DNA of 64,000 bases from Sanguinoderma infundibulare (Eukaryota > Basidiomycota > Agaricomycetes > Polyporales > Polyporaceae), in assembly GCA_032821775.1 (NCBI GenBank), contig JAVLRN010000012.1, forward strand, positions 1,488,001 to 1,552,000, given 5' to 3'. This document shows positions 22,932 to 35,452 of this stretch, in pieces. Both the position numbers and the translations under genes were made by a program. The notes beneath the pieces are model-generated. The model was given only the letters and a program-made list of their open reading frames with translations, searched no databases and had not been told where the DNA came from. Each line of letters opens with the position of its first letter. The stretch's first letter is position 1.

Positions 22932-24828
22932 ATGTCGGAAGGAAACGCAACGGCGGGGCCGTCGACTTTTCTACGGGCCCACCAACCCATCGCGCCCGCA
23001 CCACCCGAGCCAGCCAATGCCTGTATGTACCATAGTCGTCGCCCACACAAGCCGTCTAATGTCTGCCATAGCATACTATAGCAACATACGCCATTGGTCC
23101 AACTCTGCCACCCCTCCACCCACCAACGGCCGGATAAACCCCGCGCGAAAAAGCACCACCAGTACCCGCCCCCTCCGCTCGAGCACCCTCGCACCCGCGC
23201 CTCGAGCACCGACGCCGACCGCACCCGCCCGCCAACCTTCCATTCCACCCGCACAGCACCAGCAGCCCGCCATTCCTGCGCATGTCCAAGCCGCCATGGC
23301 CACCACCGCGCAGTACGGCTCGCGGAACCAGCTGCTCCCGACAACGACGCAAGCGATGCACTCGACGTACGCGTCGCGCCTGCGCACGGGCACGACGCTG
23401 CTCATGCAGCCGATCCTCGCGCCGTCGTCCGTTGCGGCGGTCACGACGCGCACGACGCGCCGCGGCGGCGTCGTCAACTACGCCGACCCAGGCTCCGGCG
23501 ACGAGTTCCCCGACGCAGGCGCGCTGGACTCGGACGACTCGGACTTTGTTAGTGGCGGCGGTGGTGGTGGCGGGGGCGGGGGCGGGGGAACGCGTCAGTC
23601 AGGGAAGACTGCGCGGGTATCCAGTCGAGCTCCGGCGGGCAGCTCGGTCTTCGATGCGGGGAAGGGTGGAGGAAGCGGCTACGCGACGCCAGTACAGCAG
23701 AGCAGCGAGCTTGACCAGAGCTATTTGGGGCAGATACCGCCGGCGAGATTCATTACTGCGAGGCCGCTGTTGCCTACGCGGCTCGAGTACTAGTAAGTCG
23801 TTCTCAATTTTGGTTCCGGTTCTTAGGGCTTTTGCTCAGCCTGGATGTTCTACGTGTATCAGCTCACAGGCTGCGTTGGATTCGCAAGCGGAAAAGTCGA
23901 CGGCACTCATCCCTATACGCGTCGAGTTCGAGACGGATTCGCATCGGATACGCGATTGCTTCGTGTGGAACCTGAACGAGGAGCTCATCACGCCGGAAAT
24001 CTTCGCGCGGACGTTCTGCGCGGACTTGGACCTGTCGCTGCAGCCGTACGTGGAGATCGTCGCGAACCAAATACGCGCGCAGATCGAGGAGCACGAAGGG
24101 GTGGCGTCCATGTACCTTGGCGCGGACGCAGACATGTCGGAAGAAGAAGACGAAGGCACGGGGGAAGAGTTCAACGAGTGTCGAGTGATTCTCAGTGTAA
24201 GTAGCCCCTGTCTCTTCTTACGCGTTACTGAATCTGACGGATTGTGCAGATTGACGTGCAAATCGCGACACACCATCTGCTGGACCACATCGAATGGGAC
24301 CTCCTCTCGCCTCTTACTCCGGAAGAGTTCTCGGTCAAGCTATGCAAAGAGCTCGGGCTCACGGGGGAAGCAGCTCCGCTCATCGCACACTCCATTCACG
24401 AAGAGATCGTCAAGCACAAACGGGATGCAATCGAGTGGGGTGTCATTGGTGGCGAAACACGCGACGCTGCGGAGGACGCTTCTGGGGACAAGCCTCGCGA
24501 TAAGAGCGGGCTGAGCTTAATGAAGGACAAGACGGGCCTGGGACTTGGCTGGGGTCGTGCACCGAAAGATGGGCGCGGACCAAAACCGCTGAAGAGCGTC
24601 TGGCGTGACTGGGCAGAAGCGGAGGAATTCCGGACACGTTTCGAGGTGCTGACCGCGGAGGAGGTCGAGCGGAGGGAGCTGGAGAAGGAGCGCGCGAGCC
24701 GGTACGTGTTTACTTTCCTGAACGTTCTAAGGCCGTGCTCTAACATGACAATCGCCAGGCGACTTCGGCGCGAGACGTCAAAATTCCAGTCGACAGCACG
24801 GTCGAGGTTGCTCACTGGACGGAGATGA
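22932..24828 (+). CDS. SNF5-family chromatin remodelling subunit (Sfh1/Snf5)
   Basis: Core subunit of a SWI/SNF or RSC type remodeller (SMARCB1 family). Five exons: 22932-23022, 23072-23792, 23863-24196, 24250-24701, 24759-24828 (555 residues). The N-terminal half is Pro/Ala/Thr-rich and disordered and contains a run of twelve glycines encoded at about 23552-23590. The SNF5 domain, about residues 270-430, has the two repeats: IPIRVEFETDSHRIRDCFVW...TPEIFARTFCADL and IDVQIATHHLLDHIEWDLLS...TPEEFSVKLCKELGL. A C-terminal Trp/Arg segment (SVWRDWAEAEEFRTRFEVLT) follows. There is no GATA-type zinc finger at the C-terminus, which favours the Sfh1 (RSC) branch over Snf5, but the choice is not certain. 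Confidence 0.88.
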
Positions 24829-25121
24829 GTCTAAGCTTCCGTTGGCTGCGAGCTTGCCCATGTGGTGGACGCATACTGTACTGCGGCGTGATTGTAGTTC
24901 TACCTTACTAGTACCGAGTGTCAATGTTGTGCACGCTTTCTTGGAGACCCCACTGCCCTCCGTCGTGCCTCGTAAGTTGTGCAGGACTCACGCATGTCGC
25001 AGTCATGTGACCGACGCGTTGAGCGCGAGGCCCACGCGCAGAGGGCGAGTGGTTCATCTCTCCGCGACACTGTCTTGCTTGGCGACCTCTCACCGGCCTC
25101 CCTTACATCGACCCGGACCGC

Positions 25122-28100
25122 ATGGACCCCGCCCTCGCCAGCAAGCTCGCCCAGGCACGCGATCAGTACAAAGCGCAACTCGCGACCGCACTCACGGAGG
25201 ACGCCGATCCGCTCGCGGCGTACGACTCGTTCGTCAAGTGGACCGTGGACAGCTACGGTCCCCATCTCGCTCAATCCGGTCTGCTAGAGCTCTTGGAAGA
25301 GGCCACAAGGCATTTTGTGGAGGATGATGCGTACAAGAGCGACCTGCGGTACCTGAAGCTGTGGCTGCTGTACGCGAGCCATGTCGAAGATCCGACGGTG
25401 ATATATGCGTTCATCCTCTCGAAGGATATCGGGAAGATCTATGCGCAGACGTATCAGGAGTATGCGGATGCGCTGGAACGGCGGGGAAGGTGAGTCTGCT
25501 GCGTTATATCGCGGACGCGCTATGATCTTGTGTTACTTGCCATCCTCCGTTGCTCGAGTGTCGGGACCCATGGCCAAAGATAAGAGTGAACCTCTATTCT
25601 CGGATACACGCGATGATCATGATTACAACGCACTTCCTTCCTTCTCACATGTGCTGCTGGGCTCGGTGGACGTCTGTGGCCGGCTCTAGGTCCTTTGGAG
25701 CACATTCATGGGACACTAGTGAGGAGACTTCGAATCTACGAGGGTTGATGTATTTGAAAGTGTTGCAGATTGGTGTATAGATCAGACTTGCTCGTATTTG
25801 CTCTTGCGCTTGCCCTCTCTCTGGTCTGAACACATGTAAGATAACACCTGCTAATTCACATCTGAATACCACCTATATGTGCATCGGCTTCTGCGTTCGC
25901 GCTATTAACCTTCTTCATCCATGTGTACGGTTCAGCGTTCGTTCAACGGTTGACCGTCGGCTTTTTTGTAGACGACCAGAAGCCGACGGAATATATCAGA
26001 AAGGCATACAGCGTCGAGCAAGACCACTCGATCCCCTCAAGCGACGATATGAGGAATTCAAATCACGAACATCTGCCCTACCTCCCAAGAAACCTTCGAC
26101 AGCATGGCAAGACGCATCGGCCGAAACCCGCGCCCTCCGTCGCGCTCCATTGAAAAACCACTCTTCGTCCTCCTCGTACTCCAAGGAAAGCTCAGGAACG
26201 ACGTCCGCACATCCATCTGCCACCTCCACAGCGGCGGAACAACCATACGATCCCTACGCGCTTATGCTCGCCCCACCAATTCCAGGAAAGCGCAAGGAGA
26301 AGTTACGATTCAATCTCTCGTTGCTCTTTACGGAAGACGGCGTCGAGTACTGTATGCAAGAAGCACGAGCCCGTTCAATGGGCCTACTTGGCAAGAAGTG
26401 GGGTCCGCCACCCATGCCAGAACGTGACCGCCGCGTCGGGTTCTCTGGAGACGCCAGCAAGTCAGCGAAAACGTCTACCACGCGCAAGCTTGCTGCCGCA
26501 TCAGAGCCAACGATCACACTCGCAACGAAAGAGGCACTAGCGGACGTATTTGGGATGTTCAACTCGCCCGAGAAGTCTATGCGCTACGGTCCAGTTCCAG
26601 GAAGTAAGAATGCCCCTGTGCGGATGATTGAACCAGTAATACCCATGCCTAAGTTGAGCAACGAGAATGCAGGAGGTACAGTCTCATGCATGACGATGAA
26701 CTCATGCACAAACTGATGGTCGCGTAGCACTCAAACCTTTTGCTGACGAGAACGCAAATCGAGGGAACAAGACTCCTGGCGGGCCTCCCAAGGTCAGTGT
26801 TTTTTGGGGGGAAAAGAACATCCATGTTCACCTAATGGGACAGTTTGTGCCATTCGTCGATCCCGAAGCAGGCAGGTCTGCCGTTGCACAGAATCCCAAT
26901 CGCCCGGCATTATCTGTCAAAGAACCCCCAGGGCCAACGAAGACGGACGAAAACGCGCACGGCGTCAAGACAAAGCTTTCCGTGCACATTGACGCGGATG
27001 CACCCAAACCGCCGTCCGTCTTCACGTTCACGCCCGCGTCCGCGACGTACCGGGATCGGCCTCGAGACCTCTTCTCGGACGATGCGAGGGGAAGCGGCGA
27101 GAGCATCTTCCGTCCGGCTTCTGCAGGCGCCAGCAGGTTTACGCCGTACTCGGACGAGAATCCGCCGACGGTGTTCAGCAGGCCAGTGAAGGGCGAGAAC
27201 GCTCCGGTCCCTGCATTCACGCCCTTCATGGATAGGGCTGCCCCGAGGCAGCCGCTCGCCCCTGCCTCCAGTCGCCCTGTCCTGGGAGAACGCACACCCC
27301 TTCATTCAGTCTTTGCCCCACCGGAAAGAGAGCAGGAGCAAGAGCAAGAGCAAGAGCCGGAGGACGATGAGCAGGTCCAGGAACTGGAAGGATATGAACC
27401 GGAGCCCGAGCCTGAGCCCGAGACGCCGACGACCGAGTCGGACCCGGACGCTCGCTCGCAGTACGAGCTCGAGCGGGCCAATTCGCGTGACGCGTTCACG
27501 AGTGAGAGCTCCGAGGATGCGGACGACTTCGACCTCGACTACCAGCATGGCGCCGACGAGGCGCTCCCGATCGAGGGCGGCGAGGACAGCATGTTCGACG
27601 ACGAGGGCGAGGTCGAGGTCGAGGTCGAGCCTGGCCCCGACGATGAAGGTGATGGCGATGGAGAGAAGACGGACGGGTACCGTGTCCCGCTCGGGGGACG
27701 TTTCGGCCAGTTCGACGTGATGACGCCAATCACGGAGCGCACCCTCGAGTACACGTCGAGTACACGCGGCCATGGGACGCCTGGTTTCACCATCCATCGA
27801 GACGCCGACGCGGTCGAGGCTGCGGTACAGCTCGCTGCTGAGCTGCGGGAAGAGGAGGAAGAGGAGGAAGATGAGGTTGTGAACATCGAGGAGAGGACCG
27901 GGACGCTGAGTCTAGCTGATGCACTGGACGTCGCGTCCTCGTTCAAACCTCCGAACCCGTGCAACCCGTTCGACCCGCCAATCGTGGCGACGCTCCTCAG
28001 GCTCATATCTCCGGACCCAGGATTCCATGATCTGCGAAGTAACGACGCTGGACAGCTAGATGCATTACAGAAGTTCGCCAAGAAGAAGACTCGGCGCGCC

Positions 28101-29204
28101 AGTGGCAACTCAACCCGGTCATCTTTGTTGGATGGTGAAACGCTGGAGATTCAGCTGCACGACCGACGCTTTGGTGTCGTCGACAAGCTCGGGGAGGGCG
28201 GCTTCGGCGCTGTCTTCGAGGCTATTGACATGGACCTGGCTGGAAGGAACTCCGACGATGAGGACGAAGACGACGAGGATGATGAGAAGAACCGGGTCGC
28301 GCTGAAGGTGGTCAAACCACGGAACCTCTGGGAGTTCCATGTCCTCCGACGAATCCATGCGACCCTCCCCGTCAACCTCCGTCGCTCCATCATCGCGCCG
28401 CAAGCACTGTACGCCTTCCGAGACGAGAGCTACCTCGTGCTCGAGCTTCGCAAGCAGGGCACGCTCCTCGACATCGTCAACCGCGCGCCGTCCGCGGGCA
28501 TCACGCAGCAAGGCGCGTGCCTCGACGAGCTGCTCGTCATGTTCTTCGCCGTCGAGCTCATGCGCCTCCTCGACGGCCTCCACCGCGCCGGCTTCATCCA
28601 CGGTGACATGAAGATCGACAACTGCCTCCTCCGCCTCGAGGACGTCCCCGGCCCCGCGTCCGCCTGGGACAGCGTCTACCAGCCGTCCGGCGAGGGCGGC
28701 TGGGCGCACAAGGGCATCAAGCTCATCGACTTTGGCCGCACCGTCGACACGCGCCTCTTCCCCCCCAGCCAGCGGTTCGTCGCCGACTGGCCGACCGACG
28801 CGCGCGACTGCTTCGAGGTCCGTGAGGGCCGGCCGTGGACGTTTCAGACGGACTACTTTGGCTTGGCGGGCATCGTCTACTGCATGCTCTACGGCAAGTA
28901 CATCGAGCCGTCGTCCGTCGTCCCGTCCCCCGCGCCGAGCGCGGATGGCAGGGTCCGCTACAAGCTCGCGACGCCGTTCAAGCGGTACTGGCAGGGCGAT
29001 CTCTGGACGAGGCTCTTCGACGTCCTGCTGAACCCGACCTTGGTCCGTGCCGACGGCAAGCTCCCGGTCACTAACGAGCTGGATGTCCTGCGCAGGGAGA
29101 TGGAGACGTGGCTGCAGGCCAACTGCAACCGTGCCAGCAACAGCCTCAAGGGCCTCATGAAGAAGATTGGTTTGGCTATTCTGGGCGGGAAGGACGGACG
29201 ATGA
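25122..29204 (+). CDS. bub1: Spindle checkpoint kinase Bub1
   Basis: Kinetochore checkpoint protein and kinase of histone H2A. Four exons: 25122-25489, 25972-26675, 26728-26792, 26844-29204 (1165 residues). The Mad3/Bub1 TPR domain spans about 20-160 (LAAYDSFVKWTVDSYG, RARPLDPLKRRYEEF). A GLEBS-like Bub3-binding stretch lies at about 235-260 (LLFTEDGVEYCMQEARAR). A long acidic Glu/Gln-rich linker follows, then the kinase domain: GEGGFG at about 829-834, VALK with Lys 867, HGDMKIDN with Asp 967, DFG at about 1008-1010. All catalytic residues are present, so this is an active-type kinase, not a BubR1/Mad3 pseudokinase. No KEN box precedes the TPR. Intron 1 is 482 nt, far larger than others nearby. 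Confidence 0.94.
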
Positions 29205-30157
29205 AGCTTGAGTATATAAGCGTGCTCTCATTCCTTGACTTGTATGTATTCTCGCATTTACCCACTTAGAGACTTTCCCCCCACCCCGTCGATCCATCCC
29301 ACATATGATATATCCTTCACCGGCGAACTCATAAACCACGACGATACTTACCACGATCACCCGCGCTAGTACTGTGTCGATATGTACACCTATCCATGAG
29401 CGTCTGTATCAACCTTGTACGATTGATTGCACTCCATTTCCATCGCCCCGATCTTGTTCCAATACCACCCCGTATATCCATTCGTTCCAGTATGACCCCG
29501 TTCGTGATGTGCGCGACATACCACAATAATCCACCCACACAAGTTAAAAAGAGTGCCACGATTTTGCGAAACAATGCATCACAACAATTTGCAACTGACA
29601 ACACAAGACGAACCAAAACAACACTGGCAGCGTGCAGGCGATGGGAGGGGGAGGACAGGGGGGCAAGGCGACGGCGGGGAACGTGCGGCAGCGGTGATGG
29701 ATGGGATGACGTGGAATGGGATGGAATGGACGGCAGGAACGACGGCAGGTGGTCATGGTCGGGCGACGGCATGCAGGCGCGGATGCACACGCAGAGCGAC
29801 AGCCCCGCTCACACCGAGGAGCGCACGCTCGACAGCGTGCAGTCTTCCTCGACTCAAGAGCGCAGAGCAATGCCGCGCGTGACGCCCACACGTTGTCGCA
29901 GTAGCGGCAGTATGTATGAGGCATTGAGGGAATGGATACGTGGTGACGTATCATGGTGGCGTGTCTGGTGGACAGAGAGCGGGGACTGATGGCGAGGAGG
30001 AGGAGGGCGAGGGTGAGGATGAGGATGAGACGATGAGATGCGAAGACAATGTGCAGGTGCGAGTGAGTCAGAGACAAACAGTGAGATGCACTACGACAGA
30101 AGGGCGAGAGACAACGACGTAAGACCCGGCGCGCAATGCGGAAGCAGCAGCAACAGC
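29205..30157. other. Intergenic between convergent bub1 and pbp1
   Basis: About 950 nt between two 3' ends. Frames open on both strands are low-complexity (Arg/Gly and Ser/His-rich) and unrecognised. It probably holds two 3' UTRs and terminators. Confidence 0.4.
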
Positions 30158-33100
30158 TCATGCGTGGCCACCCATTTGTACAGGCGGCGGTTGCGCGTTG
30201 GGGTCGTATGGATGAGGCGGGACGGGACCCGGCGGGGGCATCATCATCGGGTACGGCACGGCGTGCGGCACTGTAGTAAAATTGAGATCAGTCATCACGG
30301 ACTACCAAGCAGTAAGGGATCAGCATACATTGAGGGCTTTGATGGTGGTAGTAAGGGTGAGCGTGTGACGGGATCGGGGTAGGCGGCATCGACGGACGGG
30401 GACCGGCGCCATTTGGTGGCGGGTACGCGCCAGGTGGGGGAGGGGGAGGCATACCGTACGCTTGATGAGCTACGAATATTCGAAATTAGCTTCGATCACG
30501 AACAGGAGCTTAGATAGAGCGTAGAGAACGCACGAGGCATCTGGCCCATGGGTGTTGAGGGGTACATGGCTAGCGCAAACATGAGGTGGGGGCCATTAAC
30601 GAACCCGGTCTTTAATTGCTCACCATTCGGCGGGGGCATAGGGTAAGGCATGGGTTGCATATAAGGTCCAGGCATATATCCTGGGGGTGGAGGGGCCATT
30701 CCAGGCATCATAGGTTGCACCATCTACATACGAAAGGTCAGTGACCCGTCATCCAGGCAACCGTTCATTCGACATGAACGTACCTGTCCAGGATACCCAT
30801 ATGGCTGGTACGCATACATGTAGCCACCACGCGCAGCCTGTGCCGCAGGGTCCTCCTCGTACGTCGCGGGGGGCATCGGGGGCGGGGGACCAGGAGGCGC
30901 CATAGGCGGCGACTGCTGCTGAGGCTGGACCTGTATGGGAGGGAACATCTGCATGTACCGCTTGCCGTTGAACGGCCATGTAGGCGCTATATAAGGCCCG
31001 GAAGGAAAGACACGGGTTATCGTCAGCTGTCAGCCTTTACGTACTCGCTGCGCTGCGGTAGTCACGCAGGCATCGAAGATGAACGCGTGAAGGACTGCAG
31101 CACGCACCGACTTGGGCGGCCTCGATGACCTTGTGATGCTTGAACGGGTTGAAGTCGTCCTTAACATGAACCGGGGGTGACTTCTTGATCACACGTGTGC
31201 CAAAGAAGGGGTTGGGAGGGCCCTGAGGCGAAACATTCTCTGACTGTTTGCCGTTCGACGAAGTAGATGACGCAGCCCCATTCGCGTTCGGGCTGACAGA
31301 ACCGCCCTGCAGAACGTGGGGTAAGCAAGGGTTTAAAGCAACAGTAGATATGAATAGTCACAGGAGAGAACGCGGACGCCTTAACGTTCGGCCTGAACGA
31401 CGACGCGTTTACATTCAGCCTGTTCTGGGCACTGGGAGACAACGGGCTCGCAGCTGGCTTCGAAGCGCCATTCGTCGCAGGTGCGACAGACTGCAATTGT
31501 GAAGGGGGTACCGCCACTGAGGAACGCTTGCCCTTGAAGGGAGGGATCGCCTGGATGAACATGTTGATCTTCTTGGGAGCCTCGCCAGGCTTACTCGGGG
31601 CCGTCGAGGTCTTCTGCATCGAAGTTCCTGAAGTAGAGGCCCCAGCCTGCTTCGCGACCGGGGCAGCGCGGCTAGTGTCAACACCTGCCTTGCCGGAGGC
31701 AGGAACAGGACGGACACCGGGAGTAGCAGTGATGGTGGTAGAAACAGCGATCGAACGGGCCTTGGTATCCTCTGCGTCACGCGAGGACTTCTCTTTAATG
31801 GCACGCTGCTTGTCCTCGTCCTTGGCAAGGATCGGGACGAGGTCGTCCGGAATAGGCTTGTTAAGCTTGAACGACTTGGAGAAGTTTACGAGGTCCGAGA
31901 GACGCTTGTCCATCTCGCTCTTCATCAATGCCTGCTTCTTCTTCAGAAGCCGGTCTTTCTCTGTCGAGACAAAGTTTCGGAATGCCGGAACCGCGTCGGC
32001 GGGCTGCTTCGCAGCAGCGGCCCCACTTGGGGCTGGGGAAGGAACTTTGCTCGGGGTTGACGAAGTTGTCGTGCTCGTAGGGACGGCGGAGCCGTCTGGA
32101 GCGTTGACAGCGACCTTTGGAACGTCTGACTTCGCAGGAGGGCTCGTGGCTCCGCCGGCGGCCTTGCGTGCGCCTGGCGGGATGTACGCATTCGCACCAC
32201 GGACGACGGCACCGTACCTGTTCAAAGTTTAGCACAGCCACCCACATAATAAATGTCCAGTTACGCACTTATCCTCCTCATTCGTAGCAGATCCATCATT
32301 CGTCAGGTTCATGATACGCTCCTCAGCGATGTGGGTGTTGGTGGTCGCAGACTGAAAATCATAGGACGGTCACCAGGCAAAATACGCACCAGAGGAGGGT
32401 ACAAACATCACCCGTCAGTTGCCGGGAATCCTCAAAGGCAACGGACGCAGCACTCACGTTCATGATCTCGTTAGCAAGCTGCTGAGCCCTCTTCTCCTTC
32501 TCCTTGAAGTCCGGAGCGTTCCTATCCAACTTTGTGGTGTAGACATCCTCGTCGAAGCCGGCCTTCACCCCGAACAATTTCTCGTTCACTGCGAACTGGT
32601 CCCACGTGCCGCCCGACGCCCCGGGGCCGAACGTCAGCTCATCAACGTTGCGCGGGTTCGCCGGTCCTGAAGCCGCCGCAGGGGCCCCGTTGGGGTCAGC
32701 AGAATCGGGCTGCCAGGCCTGCAGCTCTCGGTCGCGGCGGGCCCCAGTCTTGGAGATATCAGTGTCCGTCTTGAAGGCTGTACCAGTGTGAATTTGATCG
32801 CATTTAGGCGTCGAAGATCACGGCCGAAAACCGCCCGGGAACATTTCGCGATGGAAGTGACAGTGCCAATGATCAAGAAGGAGGAAGCACGAAGCACCCA
32901 CATCCGTCAACTTCCTTGGCAAAAGCTGGCGCACATAAAGAACAGACTACGCACAGTCGGCACCGTTGGGGATCTTTGCGTCCGCGGGGCCAGACGTCCA
33001 TTCCTGGATGTTGGTCGCCGCGATAAAATATGTTTCCCGGAGAGGTGCGCCCGGATTGTTGACCTCCTTGACGTCCTTGAGGGTGACGCCGGTGGTGTCG

Positions 33101-33620
33101 CCCTCGGGGTTGGTGGAGGCGACGACGCCCTCGAAGCGGAAGTTATTCTTGGTCGTGATCGTCACGGTCGTTCCCTGGAGAGGAAGAGAGGGAACGACGG
33201 TCAGTGAATATGTCTCGGATCATACAGTCCCAATCACGGCCGCTTGCGTCATGGCACAAAGGGCGTAGACTCGATTGGGGGAGCGAGAAGATTGGACGCA
33301 CGGTGAGACCCGAGATTTGAGAAAGAACGCGAGTATGCTCGGCCGTCGGGGCGGGGGGACGGGCACCGTTAGCGAGGGGCGGGAAGGCGCCTGGGGGCCC
33401 TTGCTGGTTGCCGTTGGGAAGGCGTGCGTTGGCGGGGGCAGGAGAGTAGGTGGGGGACCCGCGCGCGCCGGTCCATGCATTGGTCCGGCTGTGGTATGCA
33501 GCATCGTCATAGATTAGATTGAGCGAACAAGGGCCGGTGAGAGGAAAAGGAGAAGAGGACGGACCGGGCAGCAGGGTCGGGCTTCCTGGGAGGCTTGGAC
33601 TGTCTCGCAGCGGTGGCCAT
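30158..33620 (-). CDS. pbp1: Ataxin-2 / Pbp1 homologue
   Basis: RNA-binding regulator that associates with poly(A)-binding protein and stress granules. Eleven exons: 33620-33565, 33488-33302, 33174-32955, 32777-32458, 32351-32269, 32217-31362, 31306-31108, 30986-30784, 30723-30624, 30469-30329, 30270-30158 (825 residues). Ataxin-2 SM domain at about 70-155 (LTGTTVTITTKNNFRFEGVV, ETYFIAATNIQEW). LsmAD domain at about 195-290 (NEKLFGVKAGFDEDVYTTKL, EERIMNL, ANAYIPPGAR). A PAM2 motif matching L-N-x-x-A-x-x-F-x-P is at about 556-565 (LNVNASSFRP), the expected contact for the MLLE domain of Pab1. The C-terminal third is Pro/Met/Tyr/Gln-rich and disordered. Phases close through all eleven exons; the short 3' exons are the least certain. 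Confidence 0.9.
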
Positions 33621-35452
33621 ATGCAAGACTGAAGTAGAAAAGAGGAAGTGAAGGAAAGAAGAGAAAGCAGAGAAGCAGAAAGGTGCAAGTGCGGAGCGAG
33701 AAACGGAGGGAGGGTGCTGGGCGATAACACTGGCAGAAAGCTCGGGGATGAGGGAAACAGAGAGAAGAGACTAGGCGGGGCTGCTGGGGTGCGAGCGGGG
33801 TGCTCTGCGGCGTGCTCGGCGCAGCGTTGTCGTCGATCGGGAACGGGGGCGAGGGGAGGGTGTGGGCGGGAGAGAGAGGAGCACAGGCGAGAGGGCAAGT
33901 CGAGGAGCACACTCGACGCTCGCCCTCCAAACCCAATTCTACCAGCCCAGGACCCCGGAACGCCCCATCTCCTCCGCCACCCTCCACTCCCTCCATCCCC
34001 CACTCCCCTCCTCCGCAAGCAAACCTGGCCATTCAAACCGCCACCACGCATCTACCATCGTCCTCTTCATTGCCCTGCGCATCTGCGCCGCTGTGTATCT
34101 GCGGCAGGGTGGTCCGTGCCCTGCGGCCGTCTCATAACGGAGGGCAGCTCCCGGGGTCCCGGCGCGTGTTGCCATTCCAGACTTTGCCTGCTCTTCTCGT
34201 CTTCGAACCCGTCGCAAGCTCTCCCAGCCATCGCAGTTATCCCCTCGGCCTGCGCCCCTCTCGCAGTTGCGCGCACCGTCCGTGCGCCGACCGCCGCCGT
34301 CGCCATACGCCTGGCAGCTCGTCGTCTCGGTCACGGTGCGCGCGCGCCAGGCCAGGAACTGTAACGCCTTTGGGGGACATTGTGGCGCCGCGCAACATGC
34401 CTGGCTCGCGGACGTCCACCCGAGCTTCTAGCCCACGCCTCCGAGCTCTAATCGCACTGCGAGGCGAGCCTGCACGTCTGCCTCGTTCACATTTTGAGCG
34501 CGGCCCAGTGAGCGAGACACACACACGCCCCGATCCCAACACGTCACGAGCACCGCAACGGTTCATATCCTTGCACCGCTTCCAAGTTCGGGGACGACGC
34601 GCCCTCCACACGCAACGAATCGGCAGACGTCAGCGTCGTCGTCGCGCCTGCACCGACAATGACATCGTCAAGTAAATCTTGAAAGCCCAGACATCTCCGA
34701 AATACGTTAGCTCCCCTCGGCACGCCCTGTCGCTGGCTCCGAGACCTCGACGAAACATTGACAAACCGCACGGGAGAAGCCTAAACCGCGATCCGTCAAC
34801 TCCGCGCGTGTGCATGTGCGTCGGAGTCCGTGCGTACGTCTCAATCATCCGGCCATCTCAGCTCGTACTTGATACCGTATCGCCACACTACCAACAAGGA
34901 ACAAGGCGTGAGTACCGGAGAGGATCGCCGGAAGAAATGGCGTCCGGACGCTGGATCATCTTGCAGAACAGCCGAGGCCCGAACTCTGAGGAGCGTGGTG
35001 ATGATACACTTCGTCGAGCTCCTGTCATATTTTAGGCTTTTGGGCCTCAGACCTCATGCACATGAGTACGGTTCGCAGATGTCTCGAGGACCGTGACGCG
35101 CGTCGACGACTGGAGCGGCGCGCCGCTTCGCCTTAGCAACCCAGCGAATCGGCAGTGCAGCTTCTGAAGCCCATGCCCGTTTGGTCAGGAGCACTAACCA
35201 TCTTCCATTCCGTCGCTTTCCTACTCCCACCCCAATCCCACCCCATGCTGTGTCCCAAATCCCTCAGATATCGAGTCCCTTGCGTGCTCGCCGCTCATCA
35301 AACAATTAAATCATTTCATTGAATCCTTGACACAGATGGTAAGTAGTCTACCGTACGGCATATATTTTGCATGCACAACATCGACTACCAACATCCAAGT
35401 CGTCGTTCGCGCGCCTCGAATCCAACTCCTACGACAGACTGGCCACTTTCTC
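33621..35452. other. Intergenic, 1.8 kb, low-complexity
   Basis: Upstream of pbp1 and downstream of the 900-residue ORF. It holds a purine/pyrimidine-skewed block at about 33640-34050 and then GC-rich unique sequence. A 291-codon plus frame (33800-34675) runs through it, but its composition (Arg/Pro/Ser in all frames) is what GC-rich sequence gives by chance. No gene is called. Confidence 0.4.

Noticed and set aside
27306..27380. GAGCAA-type short tandem repeat as a minisatellite
   Set aside because: It is in frame within bub1 and encodes an EQEQ-type acidic linker; no evidence it is more than coding low complexity.
28119..29360. 413-codon minus-strand ORF opposite the bub1 kinase
   Set aside because: Antisense shadow of a GC3-rich exon; its composition mirrors the kinase codons and no domain is present.
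33800..34675. 291-codon plus-strand ORF upstream of pbp1
   Set aside because: Arg/Ser/Pro-rich composition in a GC-rich region with several frames open at once; no similarity, no plausible splice structure.
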